From Porites lobata (taxonomy: Eukaryota; Cnidaria; Anthozoa; Scleractinia; Poritidae), in contig CALNXK010000162.1 of assembly GCA_942486035.1 (NCBI GenBank), positions 689,001 through 753,000 on the forward strand: a stretch of 64,000 nt of DNA, read 5' to 3'. A model generated the notes under the pieces. That model did not search any database. It was not told the DNA's origin and was given only the letters and a program-made list of their open reading frames with translations. Shown piece by piece: positions 22,430 to 34,816 of this stretch. A program made the position numbers and the translations under genes. Position 1 is the first letter of the stretch, and each line of letters begins with the position of its first letter.

Positions 22430-22870
22430 AGACTATGGCTTCTGAGCTCACCTCTTTCTTGGGTCGTTGAAATAAGAACTCGTTTTTTAGGGTTTAGATA
22501 CTGTAAATATTTCTCGAAAGAAGCGACAGGGCACCACACGCCTTCAGTAGCATACATAAACCTCTTCTCTGTTATTTTTAGTTTACTTTTCGCGGACTTT
22601 TGACACATATTTGGCTCCTGTTGCATCAGTGTGGACTTCGAAGTCGGCTGTTTTCTGAATTGACGTAGATTTTGACGACCACGTCTGCAAAAATACAGCA
22701 TGATTTCGAAGAACATTTTGTTCAGAAGCGTCTTGGGGTGGTCTGAATTGAAAACACCGCTTTCGTACAATGAGTTTTTTCAGTTCATCATCGAGTATCG
22801 GCGGTTTGTGTTGTACTTTAGCTTGACCTTGCTCTGACGGCAAGCAACACAAAGCGCGCGAACTTGACAT
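22430..22870 (-). pseudogene. DUF3504 (Crypton-derived / ZMYM-like) pseudogene fragment
   Basis: On the minus strand, successive frames read ILDDELKKL, YESGVFNSDHPKTLLNKMFF, EIMLYFCRRGRQNLRQF, ADFEVHTDATGAKYVSK and ASFEKYLQYLNPKKR. This order matches the DUF3504 domain found in ZMYM2/QRICH1-like proteins, which derives from Crypton tyrosine recombinases. The pieces alternate between two reading frames, needing at least three frameshifts within 440 bp, so the copy is dead. There is no flanking exon or terminal repeat. It may be a decayed element or a retro-copied exon; the available sequence cannot separate these. Confidence 0.7.
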
Positions 22871-24639
22871 GATTACCCAAAGAAATCATGCAGCACGGTC
22901 TTACATGACATCACCTTGACATGATTATTGTATAAGCTGCAGCTAGAAGACGTCCCAGGCGCTGATTTCGAAAATTCACTGTACGCTTTCGGCCGATCAG
23001 AAAAGTGATAGTGAGTTGAATGTGTAATAACGTCTGTAATCCTCCAAAGGGGCCTTGTCACGGAGTTCTATTCCTCAACACGACAATGATGTGGGATGCA
23101 GTAAGTTCGAGTCAATTTAAAGTAAGTTCTATGACCTGAGGCCTGTCATGCAGTGAGAGTACAATTTATGTATTTATATGTACTAATTGTTTATGATTTT
23201 TACATACGCCGAACTAAATTGATCAACGGATTTCAGTTCCGGAAGAGACTTGGAAGTAAGGACTACCTTTAAAAATATGTATCACAAAATTGTAAGTGAC
23301 CGCTTTGTATAAGTGACTCCCTATCCTAAAACCCCCAAATTTTTCCACTGAATTACCTTTATAGCCCGCAAACGCAGACGTATTTCTGGTCGTCGCCTCT
23401 CTCCACTATAAAAACTCGGGACTCTCACGTAAATGACCACCTCTTGTAAGCGACCAACTGATCTATTAACCTTTTGTCTCATGGAACTACAACTTGCAAT
23501 TGCACTCAATGAACTCATTTCCAAGTAGGTGTTTCGGGACCTCTACTTAGAAAAGCGACCACCACGAAGTCTTCGCACTTTGGTTGGTCGCTTATGGAGG
23601 GTTTGACCCATAATACCAAAAGTGCCTTCATCTACAATCTTATGTATCGGGGCACCCAACGACTGTTTACTGTAATTTATCTAGAGAAGCAAATATTGCC
23701 TAGCATTTTCTGTTACTTGAAGACAGCTAAAACATTCTAGTTGACCCTTCCATTTATATACAATCTTGGAAGCTAAAATGTAAAAAATTCTTTACGATTT
23801 TCCGCAGTTTCATTTTTCACACTTCATTTCCCAGTTTACGCTATTTTTCATAGAAGAAAGGAAACCTGAAATTTTCAGATTCAAAAACGTGATGGAGAGA
23901 GGAATAAGAAAAATTCTCACTTTCGTAATATGTCGAAAATTGCAACTAAGTTTTCGGGAAAATAATACTGAAGCCCTTGTGATTTCGAAAAAGACTCAAG
24001 TTCCCCTCAGGATGTCGGACCGAGCAGATACGAATTTTTTAGCGCCGTTTATAATATATTCCTAGAGATCTAAAAGTACCCTGACCCTGAATATCCTAAG
24101 ATGAGTTTTCAGTGTATTTAGGAGGAAACCTTCGTTGGTTTCCCCTGATTCATCTGGGTCAGCCAGTCCCATGCGAGGTAATCCAACCCAGTCCAGGATT
24201 CTCGATTCCCCACTGTGGTCGGTGTCGCTTCCGAATTCCAGACAATGGAAGTCCGGATTCCTTGTCAGTGGAATTTGGATTCCGGATTCCAATCGTTTGC
24301 AGGATCCCTGATAATTCAAGCTGGATGACAGATTCCAAAACCCTCGAATTGGAATTCCACGAGCAAAAATCCGAGAAAAAATTCCCAGATTCTGGATTCC
24401 ACGAGCAAAGGTTTCTCCGATTACGGATGGGAATCCGGAGTACCTGACATGGAGCAATACACTGACAGCCATTGGATTGTGGGGACTCAAGTGAGCGCAG
24501 CGGATTTCGCTGGAAGAAAAACTAAACAAAAGACAGACATTCTAACGAGAATAAGATGCTCAAAAGTGGCTAACTTGTCTAATAGATGGACAGGATCGTG
24601 AGTGAAGGACAGACTGCTACATCGCAAGACTTTCAACAG
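22871..24639. other. Gene-less stretch
   Basis: No supported gene. Between 24150 and 24440 there is an irregular GGATTCC-based repeat, listed separately. The rest is AT-rich and unremarkable. Confidence 0.4.
24150..24440. repeat. Degenerate GGATTCC repeat
   Basis: Many GGATTC/GAATTCC/GGAATCC words are spread irregularly over about 290 bp on both strands, with two copies of ATTCCACGAGCAAA (about 24353 and 24397). The frames crossing it on either strand (24112-24447 and 24062-24529) owe their length to this composition. Confidence 0.6.
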
Positions 24640-26320
24640 GTTCGATATTAATTGATTCTGATTTCTTCTTACAAATAAGTTTCTTAGCTGCTCTCCTGAA
24701 CTCCTGCATTCTTATAGCATAAATAAGGGATTCAAGATAGGATTGAATAAATACAATGCGCCAAACGTATAAGAGATACGATAAGCTATCGCTGAAGAAA
24801 CTTCATCCTGCCACAAGTGGTCTGCAATTATGGCATCCCAAATAACGGCAGAAAGAATGGTCAGAAACGAGGCCACGGTCATTATAAATAATGTTAGCGA
24901 TAGTTTTCGCTCTCCCAAAAGTAACGAGCCAAAGTGCTATGCCGAGGGAGGATATTTCAGTTGACGTTTAGAATAATCCTAACATAAGAGACTGCGAGAA
25001 TTAGAAGGGTGATAAAAACGAAAGATGCATACGTATGGGAATACAATCGAAACACGCAATAAAAGAAAAGCAAACACAAACTAGACTAGAGCCAATGCCA
25101 GCAACCAACTGAAAACAATAATCCTAAAGTAAACCTTTCCTTTTGCTTGTCTGAATGGAGGAACGTACCGGCAGGGGTGCCTCAGGGAACCAAGCTCGGG
25201 CCGTGGCTGTTTATTCTCATGCTTGATGACATCAACATTAGTAACACGGAACTGTGGAAATACGTGGATGACACAACTATTGCAGAGTGTGTTCACAAGA
25301 AGGAAGACAGCCGTATCCAATCTGATGTGAAGGAACTGATCGCTAAGTCTAACCAAAACAAGTTCCAGCTAAACGAGTCAAAGTGTAAGGCACTACGGAT
25401 TTCGCTCGCTAAATCAGCCACGGACTTTGCTCCCATTGTTATCAACGGAAAAGCAGCAGAGGTAGTGTCTACTGTTAAGTTGTTAGGTCTAAATATATCA
25501 TCCGACCTCCGGTGGAGCTGTCATGTTGCTGAAATAAGTAAAAAAGTAGCGAGTCCATTATATTTTCATAAACAACTGAAGAGAGCGAATATTCCCGCCA
25601 AAGATCTGCTAATCTTTTACTTGACCTGTATCCGCCCAGTAACGGAATACGCATGCCCGGTGTTTCACAACGCGCTTCCCGCATATTTATCCGCAGAGCT
25701 AGAACAGCTACACAATTATTTTTTTCCGTTTGTACCGTATAGCGACCCATTACATCAAGCCAACTTGGAAACGCTCTCTCGACGCAGGCAGTCTATCACA
25801 ACTAAACTTTTTGATTCCATCACTTGTAATTCAGACCATAAACTGCATGAGCTCTTGCCACCTCGTAAGACTTGTGAATCCAATTTAAGACGAAAGAGGA
25901 ATTTTAATGTCCCTCTGGCTAAGACGAAGAGACTTAAGAACACATTAATATACAGCAACTGTAATTAAATTTTAGCTACATATGTGTACATTTTTCTTAT
26001 ATTTTTTCTCATATTTTTATTAGATTTTATTATTGTAACGATTAATCTAATTCAGCTTTTGGCTGCGATTTTAATCAGAATAAACTATCTATCTCAATGA
26101 GGCAGTGCTTGAAAGGATATATTGTATCATGTAATCTTTCTAAAGAAATCAATACAAAGTCGGTAACGTATTAGTTCTTGCCAGCTGAACCACTTTTCTG
26201 TAGAGCATGACAGGTACCTCTCAGGGATAGCTGGTTCCAATATGGATAACAGGCCTTCAGTTGTTCCAAATAGTAAATCAGCCACAGTTGCTTTCTCTGA
26301 CATGCATGTAACTATCAATT
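24640..26320 (-). pseudogene. Class A GPCR pseudogene 2, split by a LINE fragment
   Basis: Reading minus from 26320, TM2 (TVADLLFGTTEGLLSILEP), then the loop with FSWQ. Much of TM3 is lost, then LISLERLHDTIYPFKHCL runs up to 26095. The receptor resumes at 25147 with GKVYFRIIVFSWLLALALV (TM4), then TM5 in another frame, TM6 (LFIMTVASFLTIL) and TM7 (YLFNPILNP). A one-base loss in the NPxxY codons shifts the frame; correct downstream coding (IRMQEFRRAAKKL) continues in the next frame. TM1 and the start codon are absent. Stops also occur in TM4-TM5. Decay is too advanced for the LINE to be its only cause. Confidence 0.88.
25148..26094 (+). mobile_element. 5'-truncated CR1/L2-like LINE fragment inside GPCR pseudogene 2
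   Basis: An open frame to 25968 (about 273 codons) starts abruptly in the reverse transcriptase fingers/palm region: NVPAGVPQGTKLGPWLF, then the catalytic YVDDTT (intact Asp-Asp), the thumb region ESKCKALRIS, and a C-terminal segment. A 3' UTR ends AATAAACTATCTATCT, a short tetranucleotide tail typical of CR1/L2-type LINEs. Severe 5' truncation is the usual result of target-primed reverse transcription. Flanking receptor sequence joins directly at both sides with no more than 1-2 bp uncertain, and there is no obvious target duplication. The frame has no stop, so insertion is younger than the receptor decay. Confidence 0.85.
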
Positions 26321-27304
26321 ACGAAGGAAAAAGAAAACGTAAATTAAATCAACCACTTAGTGACAGTAATAAGAATTAACAAAAGAGTAGAACTTTGGAG
26401 TGGATTTCTACGACCATTTGGGAAATGAAACACACTGAATGAAGTCACCTGAGATCGTGCTAGAAAAATATGAAAAATAATAAATAAATAGATAAACTAA
26501 AAACAAATAAATGAATACCCTAAAGGTCCACAGAGAACCTCTTGGTGACTGTTTTAGCCTGTCACTGGACTTGAACACCAAAAATTTGTAACCTTAGGTC
26601 CTTTAGCGTGCAGCTGTTCCGTTTGAAGTAAGCACAAAGCACGTTGTTAATTTTTCATTGATGTTCAGTTAAATTCCAGGGTAATTAATACATCACTATA
26701 ATGACCAGTATGTTTCCTTCACTAATAAAGTTGTTCAATTGCCCTAAACAACGAAAATTTTATTTATCTATTTTTATTTACTCTTTTATTTGTTTTTCAG
26801 TTGTATAAAAAGATCGTAACCCAGTGTAGGTGGCGGTAAGTAAAAAACAAAATCCAGTTATGATTCCGTTCTCACCTAATTAAAATAACGGGTGCACAGT
26901 TATCCGAAGACCAAAAAGCTGAACTTCTGACTAATACTGAAAGGAAGAAGTGCAGAAATACATAAAACATATCGCAGGATAGATGTTACCTACTTTTTGA
27001 GGAGTATATGCAGGAAAAATTAACATCAGTGAATCCGTGCCGAGAAATAGACAAAAGTTTTAAAGAAAGTCTACAAGGAGTAAGCTTGCTATACGAACTT
27101 AAAAATAATTTTGCCTGAATATCAAGAATTTTGAGGAATTAACTTGATCCAGTTGGTTTAATCTGCCTATAGGGCTCACTACCTTTATACTGTTTCTGTT
27201 GTCATTGAAAATAAAACGAAAAGTACTCATATATGGCAGCTAATATGATGGATTGTAGATTTGATGGCCTCTTGATATGTAAACGATGAACTTACCATGC
27301 TTTC

Positions 27305-27335
<31 letters not shown>

Positions 27336-27348
27336 TTTCTTTCTTTTC

Positions 27349-27381
<33 letters not shown>

Positions 27382-28400
27382 TCACTCGCAACTGACGCAA
27401 ATTATTCTTTTCAATCGTTAATGATAAAAAATAGACAAAATTTCAAGGGATTTACGTTTCGGTCGTTTGTCCCATGCAACAAGAATCAATGGACAATATC
27501 TTATCTGGCGAGTAATTTTAAACATAGCAACCGAAATTAAGGCTTACAGTCGAAAAGTGTACTTTTTGACTCTGTGTAGTAATTTCAATTTCACTGTTTC
27601 CTTTTCGCTTCTTTTGCCGATTATGGACAGGATTTAGAATATCTTTTTTCTGGCTTTTAAGGGAACTCAAGATAAACAAGTGATACTTTTATTTCCTCAA
27701 CTAGTTTTCTTTTTTTCAGTAAGCATGAATTTTAATTCAAGACTTCACGTATATATTACAAGCAGCTTGGTAGTGTCGATCATAGCCTAATCAATGTGAC
27801 ACTTATTTGCTTATTTGGCAGAGGTTATCAAACATATTAGTTTTGGAACCTACATAAGGTTATTCCTAAACTTAAGTAACAAATAGCTTTCAAAACATAT
27901 GACAATTTATATTAACTAGTTAAGTAAACAATGGAAAAGTTCAGTAAGACGCAAAACATTCAGATTTTTTAGAAACCAACTATTCCTAGATCTTAATTTG
28001 AGTTGTTATAGATTTATTCCTTAGAACCACTTTCTGGTTGCTTTTATCTGATTGTTATTCATCATTTTTAAGTGACTTTATGCCATGCCTTTGCGCTGAT
28101 GAAAATGTCAGCTATGCGTCGAGCTTATTAAAAACTAAATGAATATCCTCTTTCAAATATCATAAAATTCAACATGATGCACGGAGAGTTTTACAGGCTT
28201 CAAAAAAGGACTAACATGTTTATTCCCTTATTTATTTATTCATTTGTAAATATTTATTTTTGTTTGTGTCCCCCTGGACTCACTATCATAATGAATTTTG
28301 ATATATCGATAGTGGCGTATGTAGTACAGACCACGTGGCCCAAAACGTATCAGCCTCTTTGAATAATGAGGCTTAGGTACTAGGCAAGTATATTTTTAAG
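26321..28400. other. Gene-less AT-rich stretch with polypyrimidine tract
   Basis: No gene recognised. A pure C/T-type run dominates 27300-27383. The 84-codon frame starting at 27286 is driven by that tract. Confidence 0.5.
27300..27383. repeat. Polypyrimidine tract
   Basis: TTTG units followed by CTTTT units and an uninterrupted T run. The complementary purine strand could form triplex or slipped structures. Confidence 0.85.
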
Positions 28401-30130
28401 AACATCAACATAGGGTGCTTAGGTTCCTACTTCGTGCTATGACATTTAAAGACAAAAAGGATCGCTATTACAATATGTAGGCATAACGCTTCTAAGATAG
28501 CAAAGTTACCGCAAAGATTCCTTTAACAGGGTCGTCACGTGCAGGTTGGGGGAGTACGCTTTCGCGGCTTTTTATTTTATTTTATTTTTTAGTTTTTTTT
28601 TTTCGCATTCATGTCATAGATCTTTACGAAATCCTGGAAATGTGCCAAAACTCATGTCCCATGAAAAGTTTGCTCCACATGATATATATATCTTAGTCTA
28701 TCTTAGAATAAAAAGGAAACAAGTAAAGAACTTATCGCAAGAGGCACTAAAGGTAGTTATTATATAAGTTTTTTCCTCGGAATAACTTACCGATAATATC
28801 CATGTTCTTTTCTTTAAATACACTGCTTTGTTTTCAGAGTTGAACTTTTTGTGCATTTATTTCGCAATAAATTAGCCCGTCTCTAGAGAACTAACATAAA
28901 CAGATAAATTTTATGCAACCGTCATTTAGTTATAATTTGTTGAAAACAAAGTTTAATTATTTCATCCTTTATTGAACTGCTGTCCGTTCAGTTCCAACTC
29001 TCTTCTGTATTACTTCTAACAATTTCATTATAACCTTCTCAGTATATTACTATTTGTTAAGCAATTTCGATCTCATTACGCGTTCACGCAAAAAGCAAAA
29101 AGAGGTTCTTTCGTTAATTTGGAAAACGTCACAACAAGTTTATTGCTGTCTTCAGCTTCTGTTCATTATCATTTTTTGATGAAGCGTGTTCCCAAGTTAA
29201 GTTGTTGTTAGAGTGGCTATTAACAAGATAAATATATCCCGGTTTCTCGCAGATCCTGTCGAAAACGAATAAATTATGCACCGTCCATCTTACGTTGAGT
29301 CTTAAGTCATTTTAAAACCCTATGTATGTACCATTATGACAATTTGAAAATAACGGACCCCACCAAAACGTCTCTGTAATCAACAGTTGAACAATTGTTG
29401 CGACACGAAGTCGGGACTTTAAGATCTAACGACGCGGACGGTAACGAGAACGACAAAAAATCAGTAGGTTATATTAGCAAAACGACAGCTTTGCACGTGC
29501 ACAATGATTTTTTGTATATTTTTCTGCCCATTTTTGCACGACTAGGACGTGAACATGCCTAATCTCGCGTTTTACGGAGGACGTAAACAAGCAACGAAGA
29601 AATTTTATTTCTCTTACTGTACTTGGATATGGTGCCTAGGAATTCAACTCCAGAAGGGTTCGCCTACATTTGACAAAGTAAGTGGGCAGGAATAATTGCG
29701 ATATAGACTGAAAGAACGCAAATTCACTTTTTAAGAGACGTTTTCATTGCCGTCGCGTCGTTGGATCGTAAAGTCCTCATTATGTGACGGAGCGACCGCG
29801 CCGATCTCAAAAGTGGAGTGTGACATATCGGATAGGTTTTGTACGTGTCATACTTCGGTACAGTGTGAACACCTGTTCGGACCGTCGCAGAATGACTCGC
29901 AGAAGTGAATAAGAAGGAGCGAGGACTGGAACCCACAAAGACGGAAGTAAATATTCAGGAGTGAGAACTGGATGTTAGGGCACCAAACCTAGCAAGGCTA
30001 TTTTAAGAATATCAACGTAAGGGTGCATAGGTCCCTGTTTAATTATACGATTTTTTCTTTTAAGTTCAGCTTTTATTTTATCTTAATGTACTAAATTGAG
30101 TACACATTGTATAATTCTCCCCACGTATTG
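28401..30130. repeat. Duplicated module R1, copy 5, and following unit sequence
   Basis: R1 landmarks recur in the same order (GGCATAACGCTTCTAAGATA, GGGTCGTCACGTG, TAAATTAGCCCGTCTC) from about 28460, then the unit sequence matching 14611-15230. TTTCGCGGCTTTTTATTTTA at about 28560 is an empty site for the hairpin element of 1178-1497. The copy starts part-way through R1. Confidence 0.75.
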
Positions 30131-30887
30131 GCCATGTTGGCGCTACAGCCCAATCAAGCGGAAGTTAAGAATGTGGAATTGAACGACCTCTGAGCAGGGT
30201 ACATCATTCCTATCAAACTAAAACCTAGTGAGATTTTGGCGTGCGACATTACTTTCTTTTACCACAATTTTGCGCCTTTAAAACAACTTGTTATTCACCA
30301 TCGCATCGTTTTCATTCAAATTCCCTCTTAAATGACGAGATCATTGGCTGAAAAAGGGTAAACCATCGCACTGAAATAAAGATTTTTTTTGACATTTGAA
30401 ATAATTACAATGGAGCCGGCCGGTCAATACGAACACCCACGGGCCATGTTTTAGTGTCCAAATTAAGCGGATGTCCGGATTTTAAAAATCAGGGTAATTT
30501 CATAAAATATATGTTGCTGAGCTTTTTTTCGCTCGGGACAAACTAAACTGTCCTTTGTAGACGGGTGTCCGTAGAGCGGGGTTACACTGTACATCAAAGA
30601 GACAGAGATGACTGGAATGGCAAGGAATCATTTATTTAGATGCACATGTGTAAGGAAATGCAAGCGTTGCAGCCAATATAATTCCTCCTGAAGTTGTATG
30701 TTACTCTAACAATGTTTACCACCGCAGTTTGCGTTCTATTTCTTAACTATTACTTTATTTTATTTCATTTGTTATTATTTCACCACTCATATCTTTGTTA
30801 CACTGATTAATAAAGATTACAACATATATCTAAGCAAGAAGACCTCCACAATCTTGTTAGCGCTTTTCTAAGGAAATCTTCCATTTC
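30131..30887. repeat. GPCR 3' flank module, copy at receptor B
   Basis: Matches 10731-11441 and 15231-15430 (TGGCCATGTTGGCGCTACAG, GAGCAGGGTACATCATTCC, AATATAATTCCTCCTGAAGT). Lies 3' of receptor B on the minus strand. Confidence 0.75.
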
Positions 30888-31853
30888 TTATGTTCGTTCT
30901 TCAACAGGTATTGCTTGAGTACGTACATACAATGTAAGAGGTTCCATGGGTTGGACTCGAGCTAGTTCTGATGTCTTAGTACAAAAAAGTTTTCTGGCTG
31001 CTCTCCTAAATTCTTGCATTCTTACTGCATATATTAGGGGATTGACTATAGAATTGAAAAGACAGAGTAAGTCAACCGAGTAATCGATGTGGGAAACTAC
31101 TGCAGGGCATAATTTACTCCATATGCGTTGGGGGACAACAGTCCAAATAGCCCAAGGAAGAATGGACAGAAAAGAGACAACAGTAACTGTAAATAAGGTC
31201 ACCGTTAGTTTCCTTTCTTTTGAAAGTGCTGTTCCAGCATTAGGTGTGTGAGGGTTGTTTTTGACAGTTGAGATGATTATAGAATATGAAACTGTGAGAA
31301 TAAGAAGGGATAGAAAAATGTAAGATGCCATGACATACAGAAAAGAAGCCGACGAAGCGCGGAAAGTAAGAAGAGAAATGACAGATGACAAAGTCAAGGA
31401 GAACAACCAGCTACAAAAAATAGTGGCGAGGTAAACCCTTGTTCCAACAAGACAATGCCTATAGGGGAAAAGTGTTGCGTGTAACCTCTCTAACGAGATC
31501 AATGAAATATTAGCTAATGAAGCAACTAAAGAAAGCTCCTGTGATGTTAAAAACATAAATGATTGCCAACTTAAATCTTGTTCAAGACCATTCACCGGCT
31601 TCAGGTTGTCTTCTTCCGATATAAAAGAAGGTCCAGCCAATGTTGCCACCAGTAAATCGGCCACAGTCAGATTTAAAATCAGGTACGTACTGCGCTTGCG
31701 TAAGTGGCGGTTTCGTATGTAGGTGGCGAGAGTGAAAGCATTCAGTAAAAAGATAGCAATAAACTCGACGACTTGAGCTGCAAACCAAGCTCTTCTTTCT
31801 CTTTCAGAAATATATCTACCAGTCTCATTCCAAACGTTCCAGCAAAATTTCAT
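30888..31853 (-). CDS. Class A (rhodopsin-like) GPCR, intact, receptor B
   Basis: A single-exon frame of 321 residues, plainly a paralogue of receptor A. It has a sequon NET at 9-11, TM2 NLTVADLLVA with Asp66, SLISLERLHA with Arg123, TM4 Trp149, TM6 ILPW, TM7 NPLIY (271-275) and a C-terminal RTQAIPVEERT identical to receptor A. Residue 98 is Ser instead of the TM3 disulfide Cys, and TM6 lacks CWxP, as in A, so these are family traits. Loops and TM3 differ most between A and B (for example FTLTHLIPVAQ in A against LTSQELSLVAS in B), where ligand contacts are expected. The start was chosen because it aligns with the start of A. Predicted plasma-membrane receptor; ligand and G protein unknown. 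Confidence 0.9.
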   Translation of the reverse strand: MKFCWNVWNETGRYISERERRAWFAAQVVEFIAIFLLNAFTLATYIRNRHLRKRSTYLILNLTVADLLVATLAGPSFISEEDNLKPVNGLEQDLSWQSFMFLTSQELSLVASLANISLISLERLHATLFPYRHCLVGTRVYLATIFCSWLFSLTLSSVISLLTFRASSASFLYVMASYIFLSLLILTVSYSIIISTVKNNPHTPNAGTALSKERKLTVTLFTVTVVSFLSILPWAIWTVVPQRIWSKLCPAVVSHIDYSVDLLCLFNSIVNPLIYAVRMQEFRRAARKLFCTKTSELARVQPMEPLTLYVRTQAIPVEERT

Positions 31854-32619
31854 CCCCTCTATATAAGTGTTATGGTTACCAGTGGTATTCCCCTGTTCTA
31901 CAGAAAATTTGCAAACAAAACAACATGTTAATGCGAGAAGCAGTCACTCAGAGAGAAAAAAAAAGAAGAAAAAATGAAATAAAAAGATTCGAAAACAATA
32001 AAAGGATGACGTCTCAATTGGCCCATAAACGGTGTTAACAGATGTTCTACCGAGCACTCAAAGCAAAGCAAGAAAGCTGCTATTTAGAGTATATTTTCAT
32101 CGAAAGCAATATATTCGGAAATAAAAAAGTTTAAAATCTTGCATTGATGTATCGCTAAATGGAACCATGTGGAAATGAGGCATTTACCGGTATCTATGCA
32201 AAGTAATACATCCAGTCAAATAGAAAAACGTTGTTCCAAAATTTTGAGCAAAAGCATAACAAAACTAAGCTATTGTTTTCTATTTGTCGTAGTAAATATA
32301 GACGATCGATAGTTGATCACTTCTTTCGACTACTGATATAGAATTCTAGCTATTTGACACCTGTGAGAAGGTTAACTTGTGCGAGTTATGGGTCACTCAG
32401 TTTTACTGTAAAAGCAACTGAGGAGTGCGTCGTGGCATGAAATTTAGGCAGGAGTTTATTTCGCACATTCCCTTTCTGCGTTTCACGGGTACGAATTTTT
32501 GCAAAATCGTGGATTTTCCAACGCTGAGAATAACTTTTGGAGACAAGACACGTACCAGTGGCCATATTTTAGGGACGACTAGTAAGAGATATGGCAATTC
32601 GAAGGGGGTGTTATTTTAT
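31854..32619. other. Upstream region of receptor B
   Basis: 5' flank on the minus strand, homologous to 12402-13159. It contains the conserved GATGACGTCTCAATTGGCCC (about 32005; it includes a CRE-like GACGTC). No further exon was seen. Confidence 0.5.
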
Positions 32620-33677
32620 TTCATATTTTCCCTTTGGTCATAAATCGTCGAAATGGAGTTCAAAGCTACGGCGGCGGTATCCCCTATGTCATTCGTTCAT
32701 CCGTTCAACCAAAAACGTAATGAAGCATTTATTTCATGCTAGAAACGTTTCAAGGCTTGCATGCCTCTAATTATAAGTTACTTAATAAGAACCTTAAATA
32801 AGACTACGCTCACGATACTACGTTAAGTACGGGCATGACTTTTTAAACGCAGCTCGCGTGCCTTTGATAATCAGTTTTCAGGTAGTACACCGATGTATCA
32901 TTCCGCCTATCCTTTTTGGCTTCTGCACTTTTTGTGTTAATCATTGACAGGAAACCGAGTTAGTTCTGGGAATATAACAAGATAAAATTTAAAATTCGTA
33001 CTCGTGGTTAAAAAGAAAAAGGATCACTATTATAATATCTGATAGGCATAACGCTTCTAAGATAGCAGAGTTACCGCAAAGATTCCTTAAATAGGGTCGC
33101 GCGTGGTTTCGCAGCTTATTATTTATTTCATTTTTTCCTCATTCATGTCATGGACCTCAGTTTAGAAAATCCTCATGATCGAAATTCGCTAAAAATCATA
33201 TCCCACAAAAACTTTGCTCCACATGATTATATCTCTTACTATCGTAGAACTAAAAAAAAAACAAGTAAAGAATTAAGGTAGTGATATAACTTCTTTCCCT
33301 TGCACTAACTTACCGATTATATCCATGTTCCTTTCTTTTGATACACTGGTTTGTTGTCAGAGTTCAACTTTTTGCATTTATTTCGCAATAAATTAGCCCA
33401 ACTTTAGAGAATTACTGAATGAGCAGGTGAATTTTATGCAACCGTCACTTGGTTTCAATTTGTTGAAAACAAAGTTTAATTATTTCACCCTTTATTGAAC
33501 TGCTTTTCGTTCAGTTCCAGCCCTCTGATCTCTGTATTGTTAATAATAATTTTCATTATTACCTTATCAAAACTCATAATAACTCAATAATAATAATAAT
33601 AATAATAATAATTCATAATAAATATAACCTTATCAAAATTCATATTTGTTAAGCAATCTCCCCCTCCTTACGCGTTC
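32620..33677. repeat. Duplicated module R1, copy 6 (left part)
   Basis: R1 from ATGGAGTTCAAAGCTACGG through AACGTTTCAAGGCTTGC and TAAATTAGCCCAAC up to TTACGCGTTC (33668-33677), where a large inverted-repeat element interrupts. R1 resumes at 37370. An (AAT)n microsatellite lies at about 33586-33613. Confidence 0.8.
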
Positions 33678-33744
33678 GGCTTGGCGCACGCTACTGGTGT
33701 ACACGTGCGTAACACCGTGCCTTATGCACGATTCGCGCTCAAGA

Positions 33745-33910
33745 AAGGCACGGTTTTTGTGCCAAAGCACGGGAAAAAAACATGCAAAGGCACAGATTAG
33801 GCACACTTTAGGCACAGTTAAGGCACGTTTTAAATATTGCTAAGGCACATTTTAGGCACAGTTTGGGCCCAGTTTTGGCACAGTTTTGGCACGGTTTAGG
33901 CACAAATATT
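33745..33910. repeat. GGCACA subterminal repeat cluster, left
   Basis: More than ten GGCACA/GGCACG/GGCACT words at 9-12-bp spacing with TTTTA/TTTGG spacers (such as TTAGGCACAGTT). Subterminal clusters like this commonly serve as transposase binding sites; that role is inferred. Confidence 0.7.
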
Positions 33911-34816
33911 CAACGCTGGGCACTTTTTTGAAAATCTTTGTAACCCGACTTACAAAAAAGAACAAACTTGGTACGAATTACAAAAATAATTCAGATCAAA
34001 CACGATACAGTTAGAAGTATGGGAAGTGTAAGTTTTGAGCCGCGCCGAAAGTCTGGAAAATTAAAGTATTCTTCGACAGTCCGTGTTTACTCCGAGGATA
34101 ATGTGGAAATTCGCACGCGATATATGCGGTCTGAACCTTTTCGATTGCCATGCAATTTTATAGACTCGCTTTCTTTCGTTTCTAAAAGAAATCGTGAAAG
34201 AAAGTCGAAGCCATAATAACAAAAACAAAGCTAAAGAAGTAAGGCACAAAAATAGCCAATAAAAGTCGTAGAAAATACTTTTTGCGATCGCGGTAAAATT
34301 GGCCTGAATTTGCATAACAACATGAAAAGTACGAAGTGGTAATTTGAAACCTTCATGCCAACGCGTGTTGTTTTTTAAATACAAAATGCGGCTGCTTTTT
34401 AAAAATATTTCTCTAACTAAAAACGTAGGATTTACACTTCGTAGTAAAATAATTCAAGCTGCTTGTTTGTTTTTGTTTTCTGGCTCTGTTAGCAAATTAA
34501 GCTTTGATCGTATAATAACCGATGAGACGTGCCATTTATTTTGCTTCAAAACTCATCGGCGTGCAATCAATTTTTTCGTTTTCATTTTATAAGTCATATC
34601 AAAAGTAAATTCTTTTTTTGAATGCAAATCTGCCCTCCTGAAAAAAACAAATATTTCGTTCCAACTAAACGCTCCGTTAAGAAGGGGAGAAGAAACCTAC
34701 TTGGAAATGTTTCAACATCGATGAAATTAGCATATCAACAATGTAATTGAGCTGAGCACTTCGGGGCTTTCCCTGCTGTCTCTAACCGTATTCTGAGTCA
34801 TTTTATTTCTTATTAG

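Noticed and set aside
24062..24529. 155-codon minus-strand frame and 111-codon plus-strand frame
   Set aside because: Both are products of the GGATTCC repeat composition.
27286..27540. 84-codon frame rich in Phe and Leu, resembling a signal peptide
   Set aside because: It is the translation of a polypyrimidine tract.
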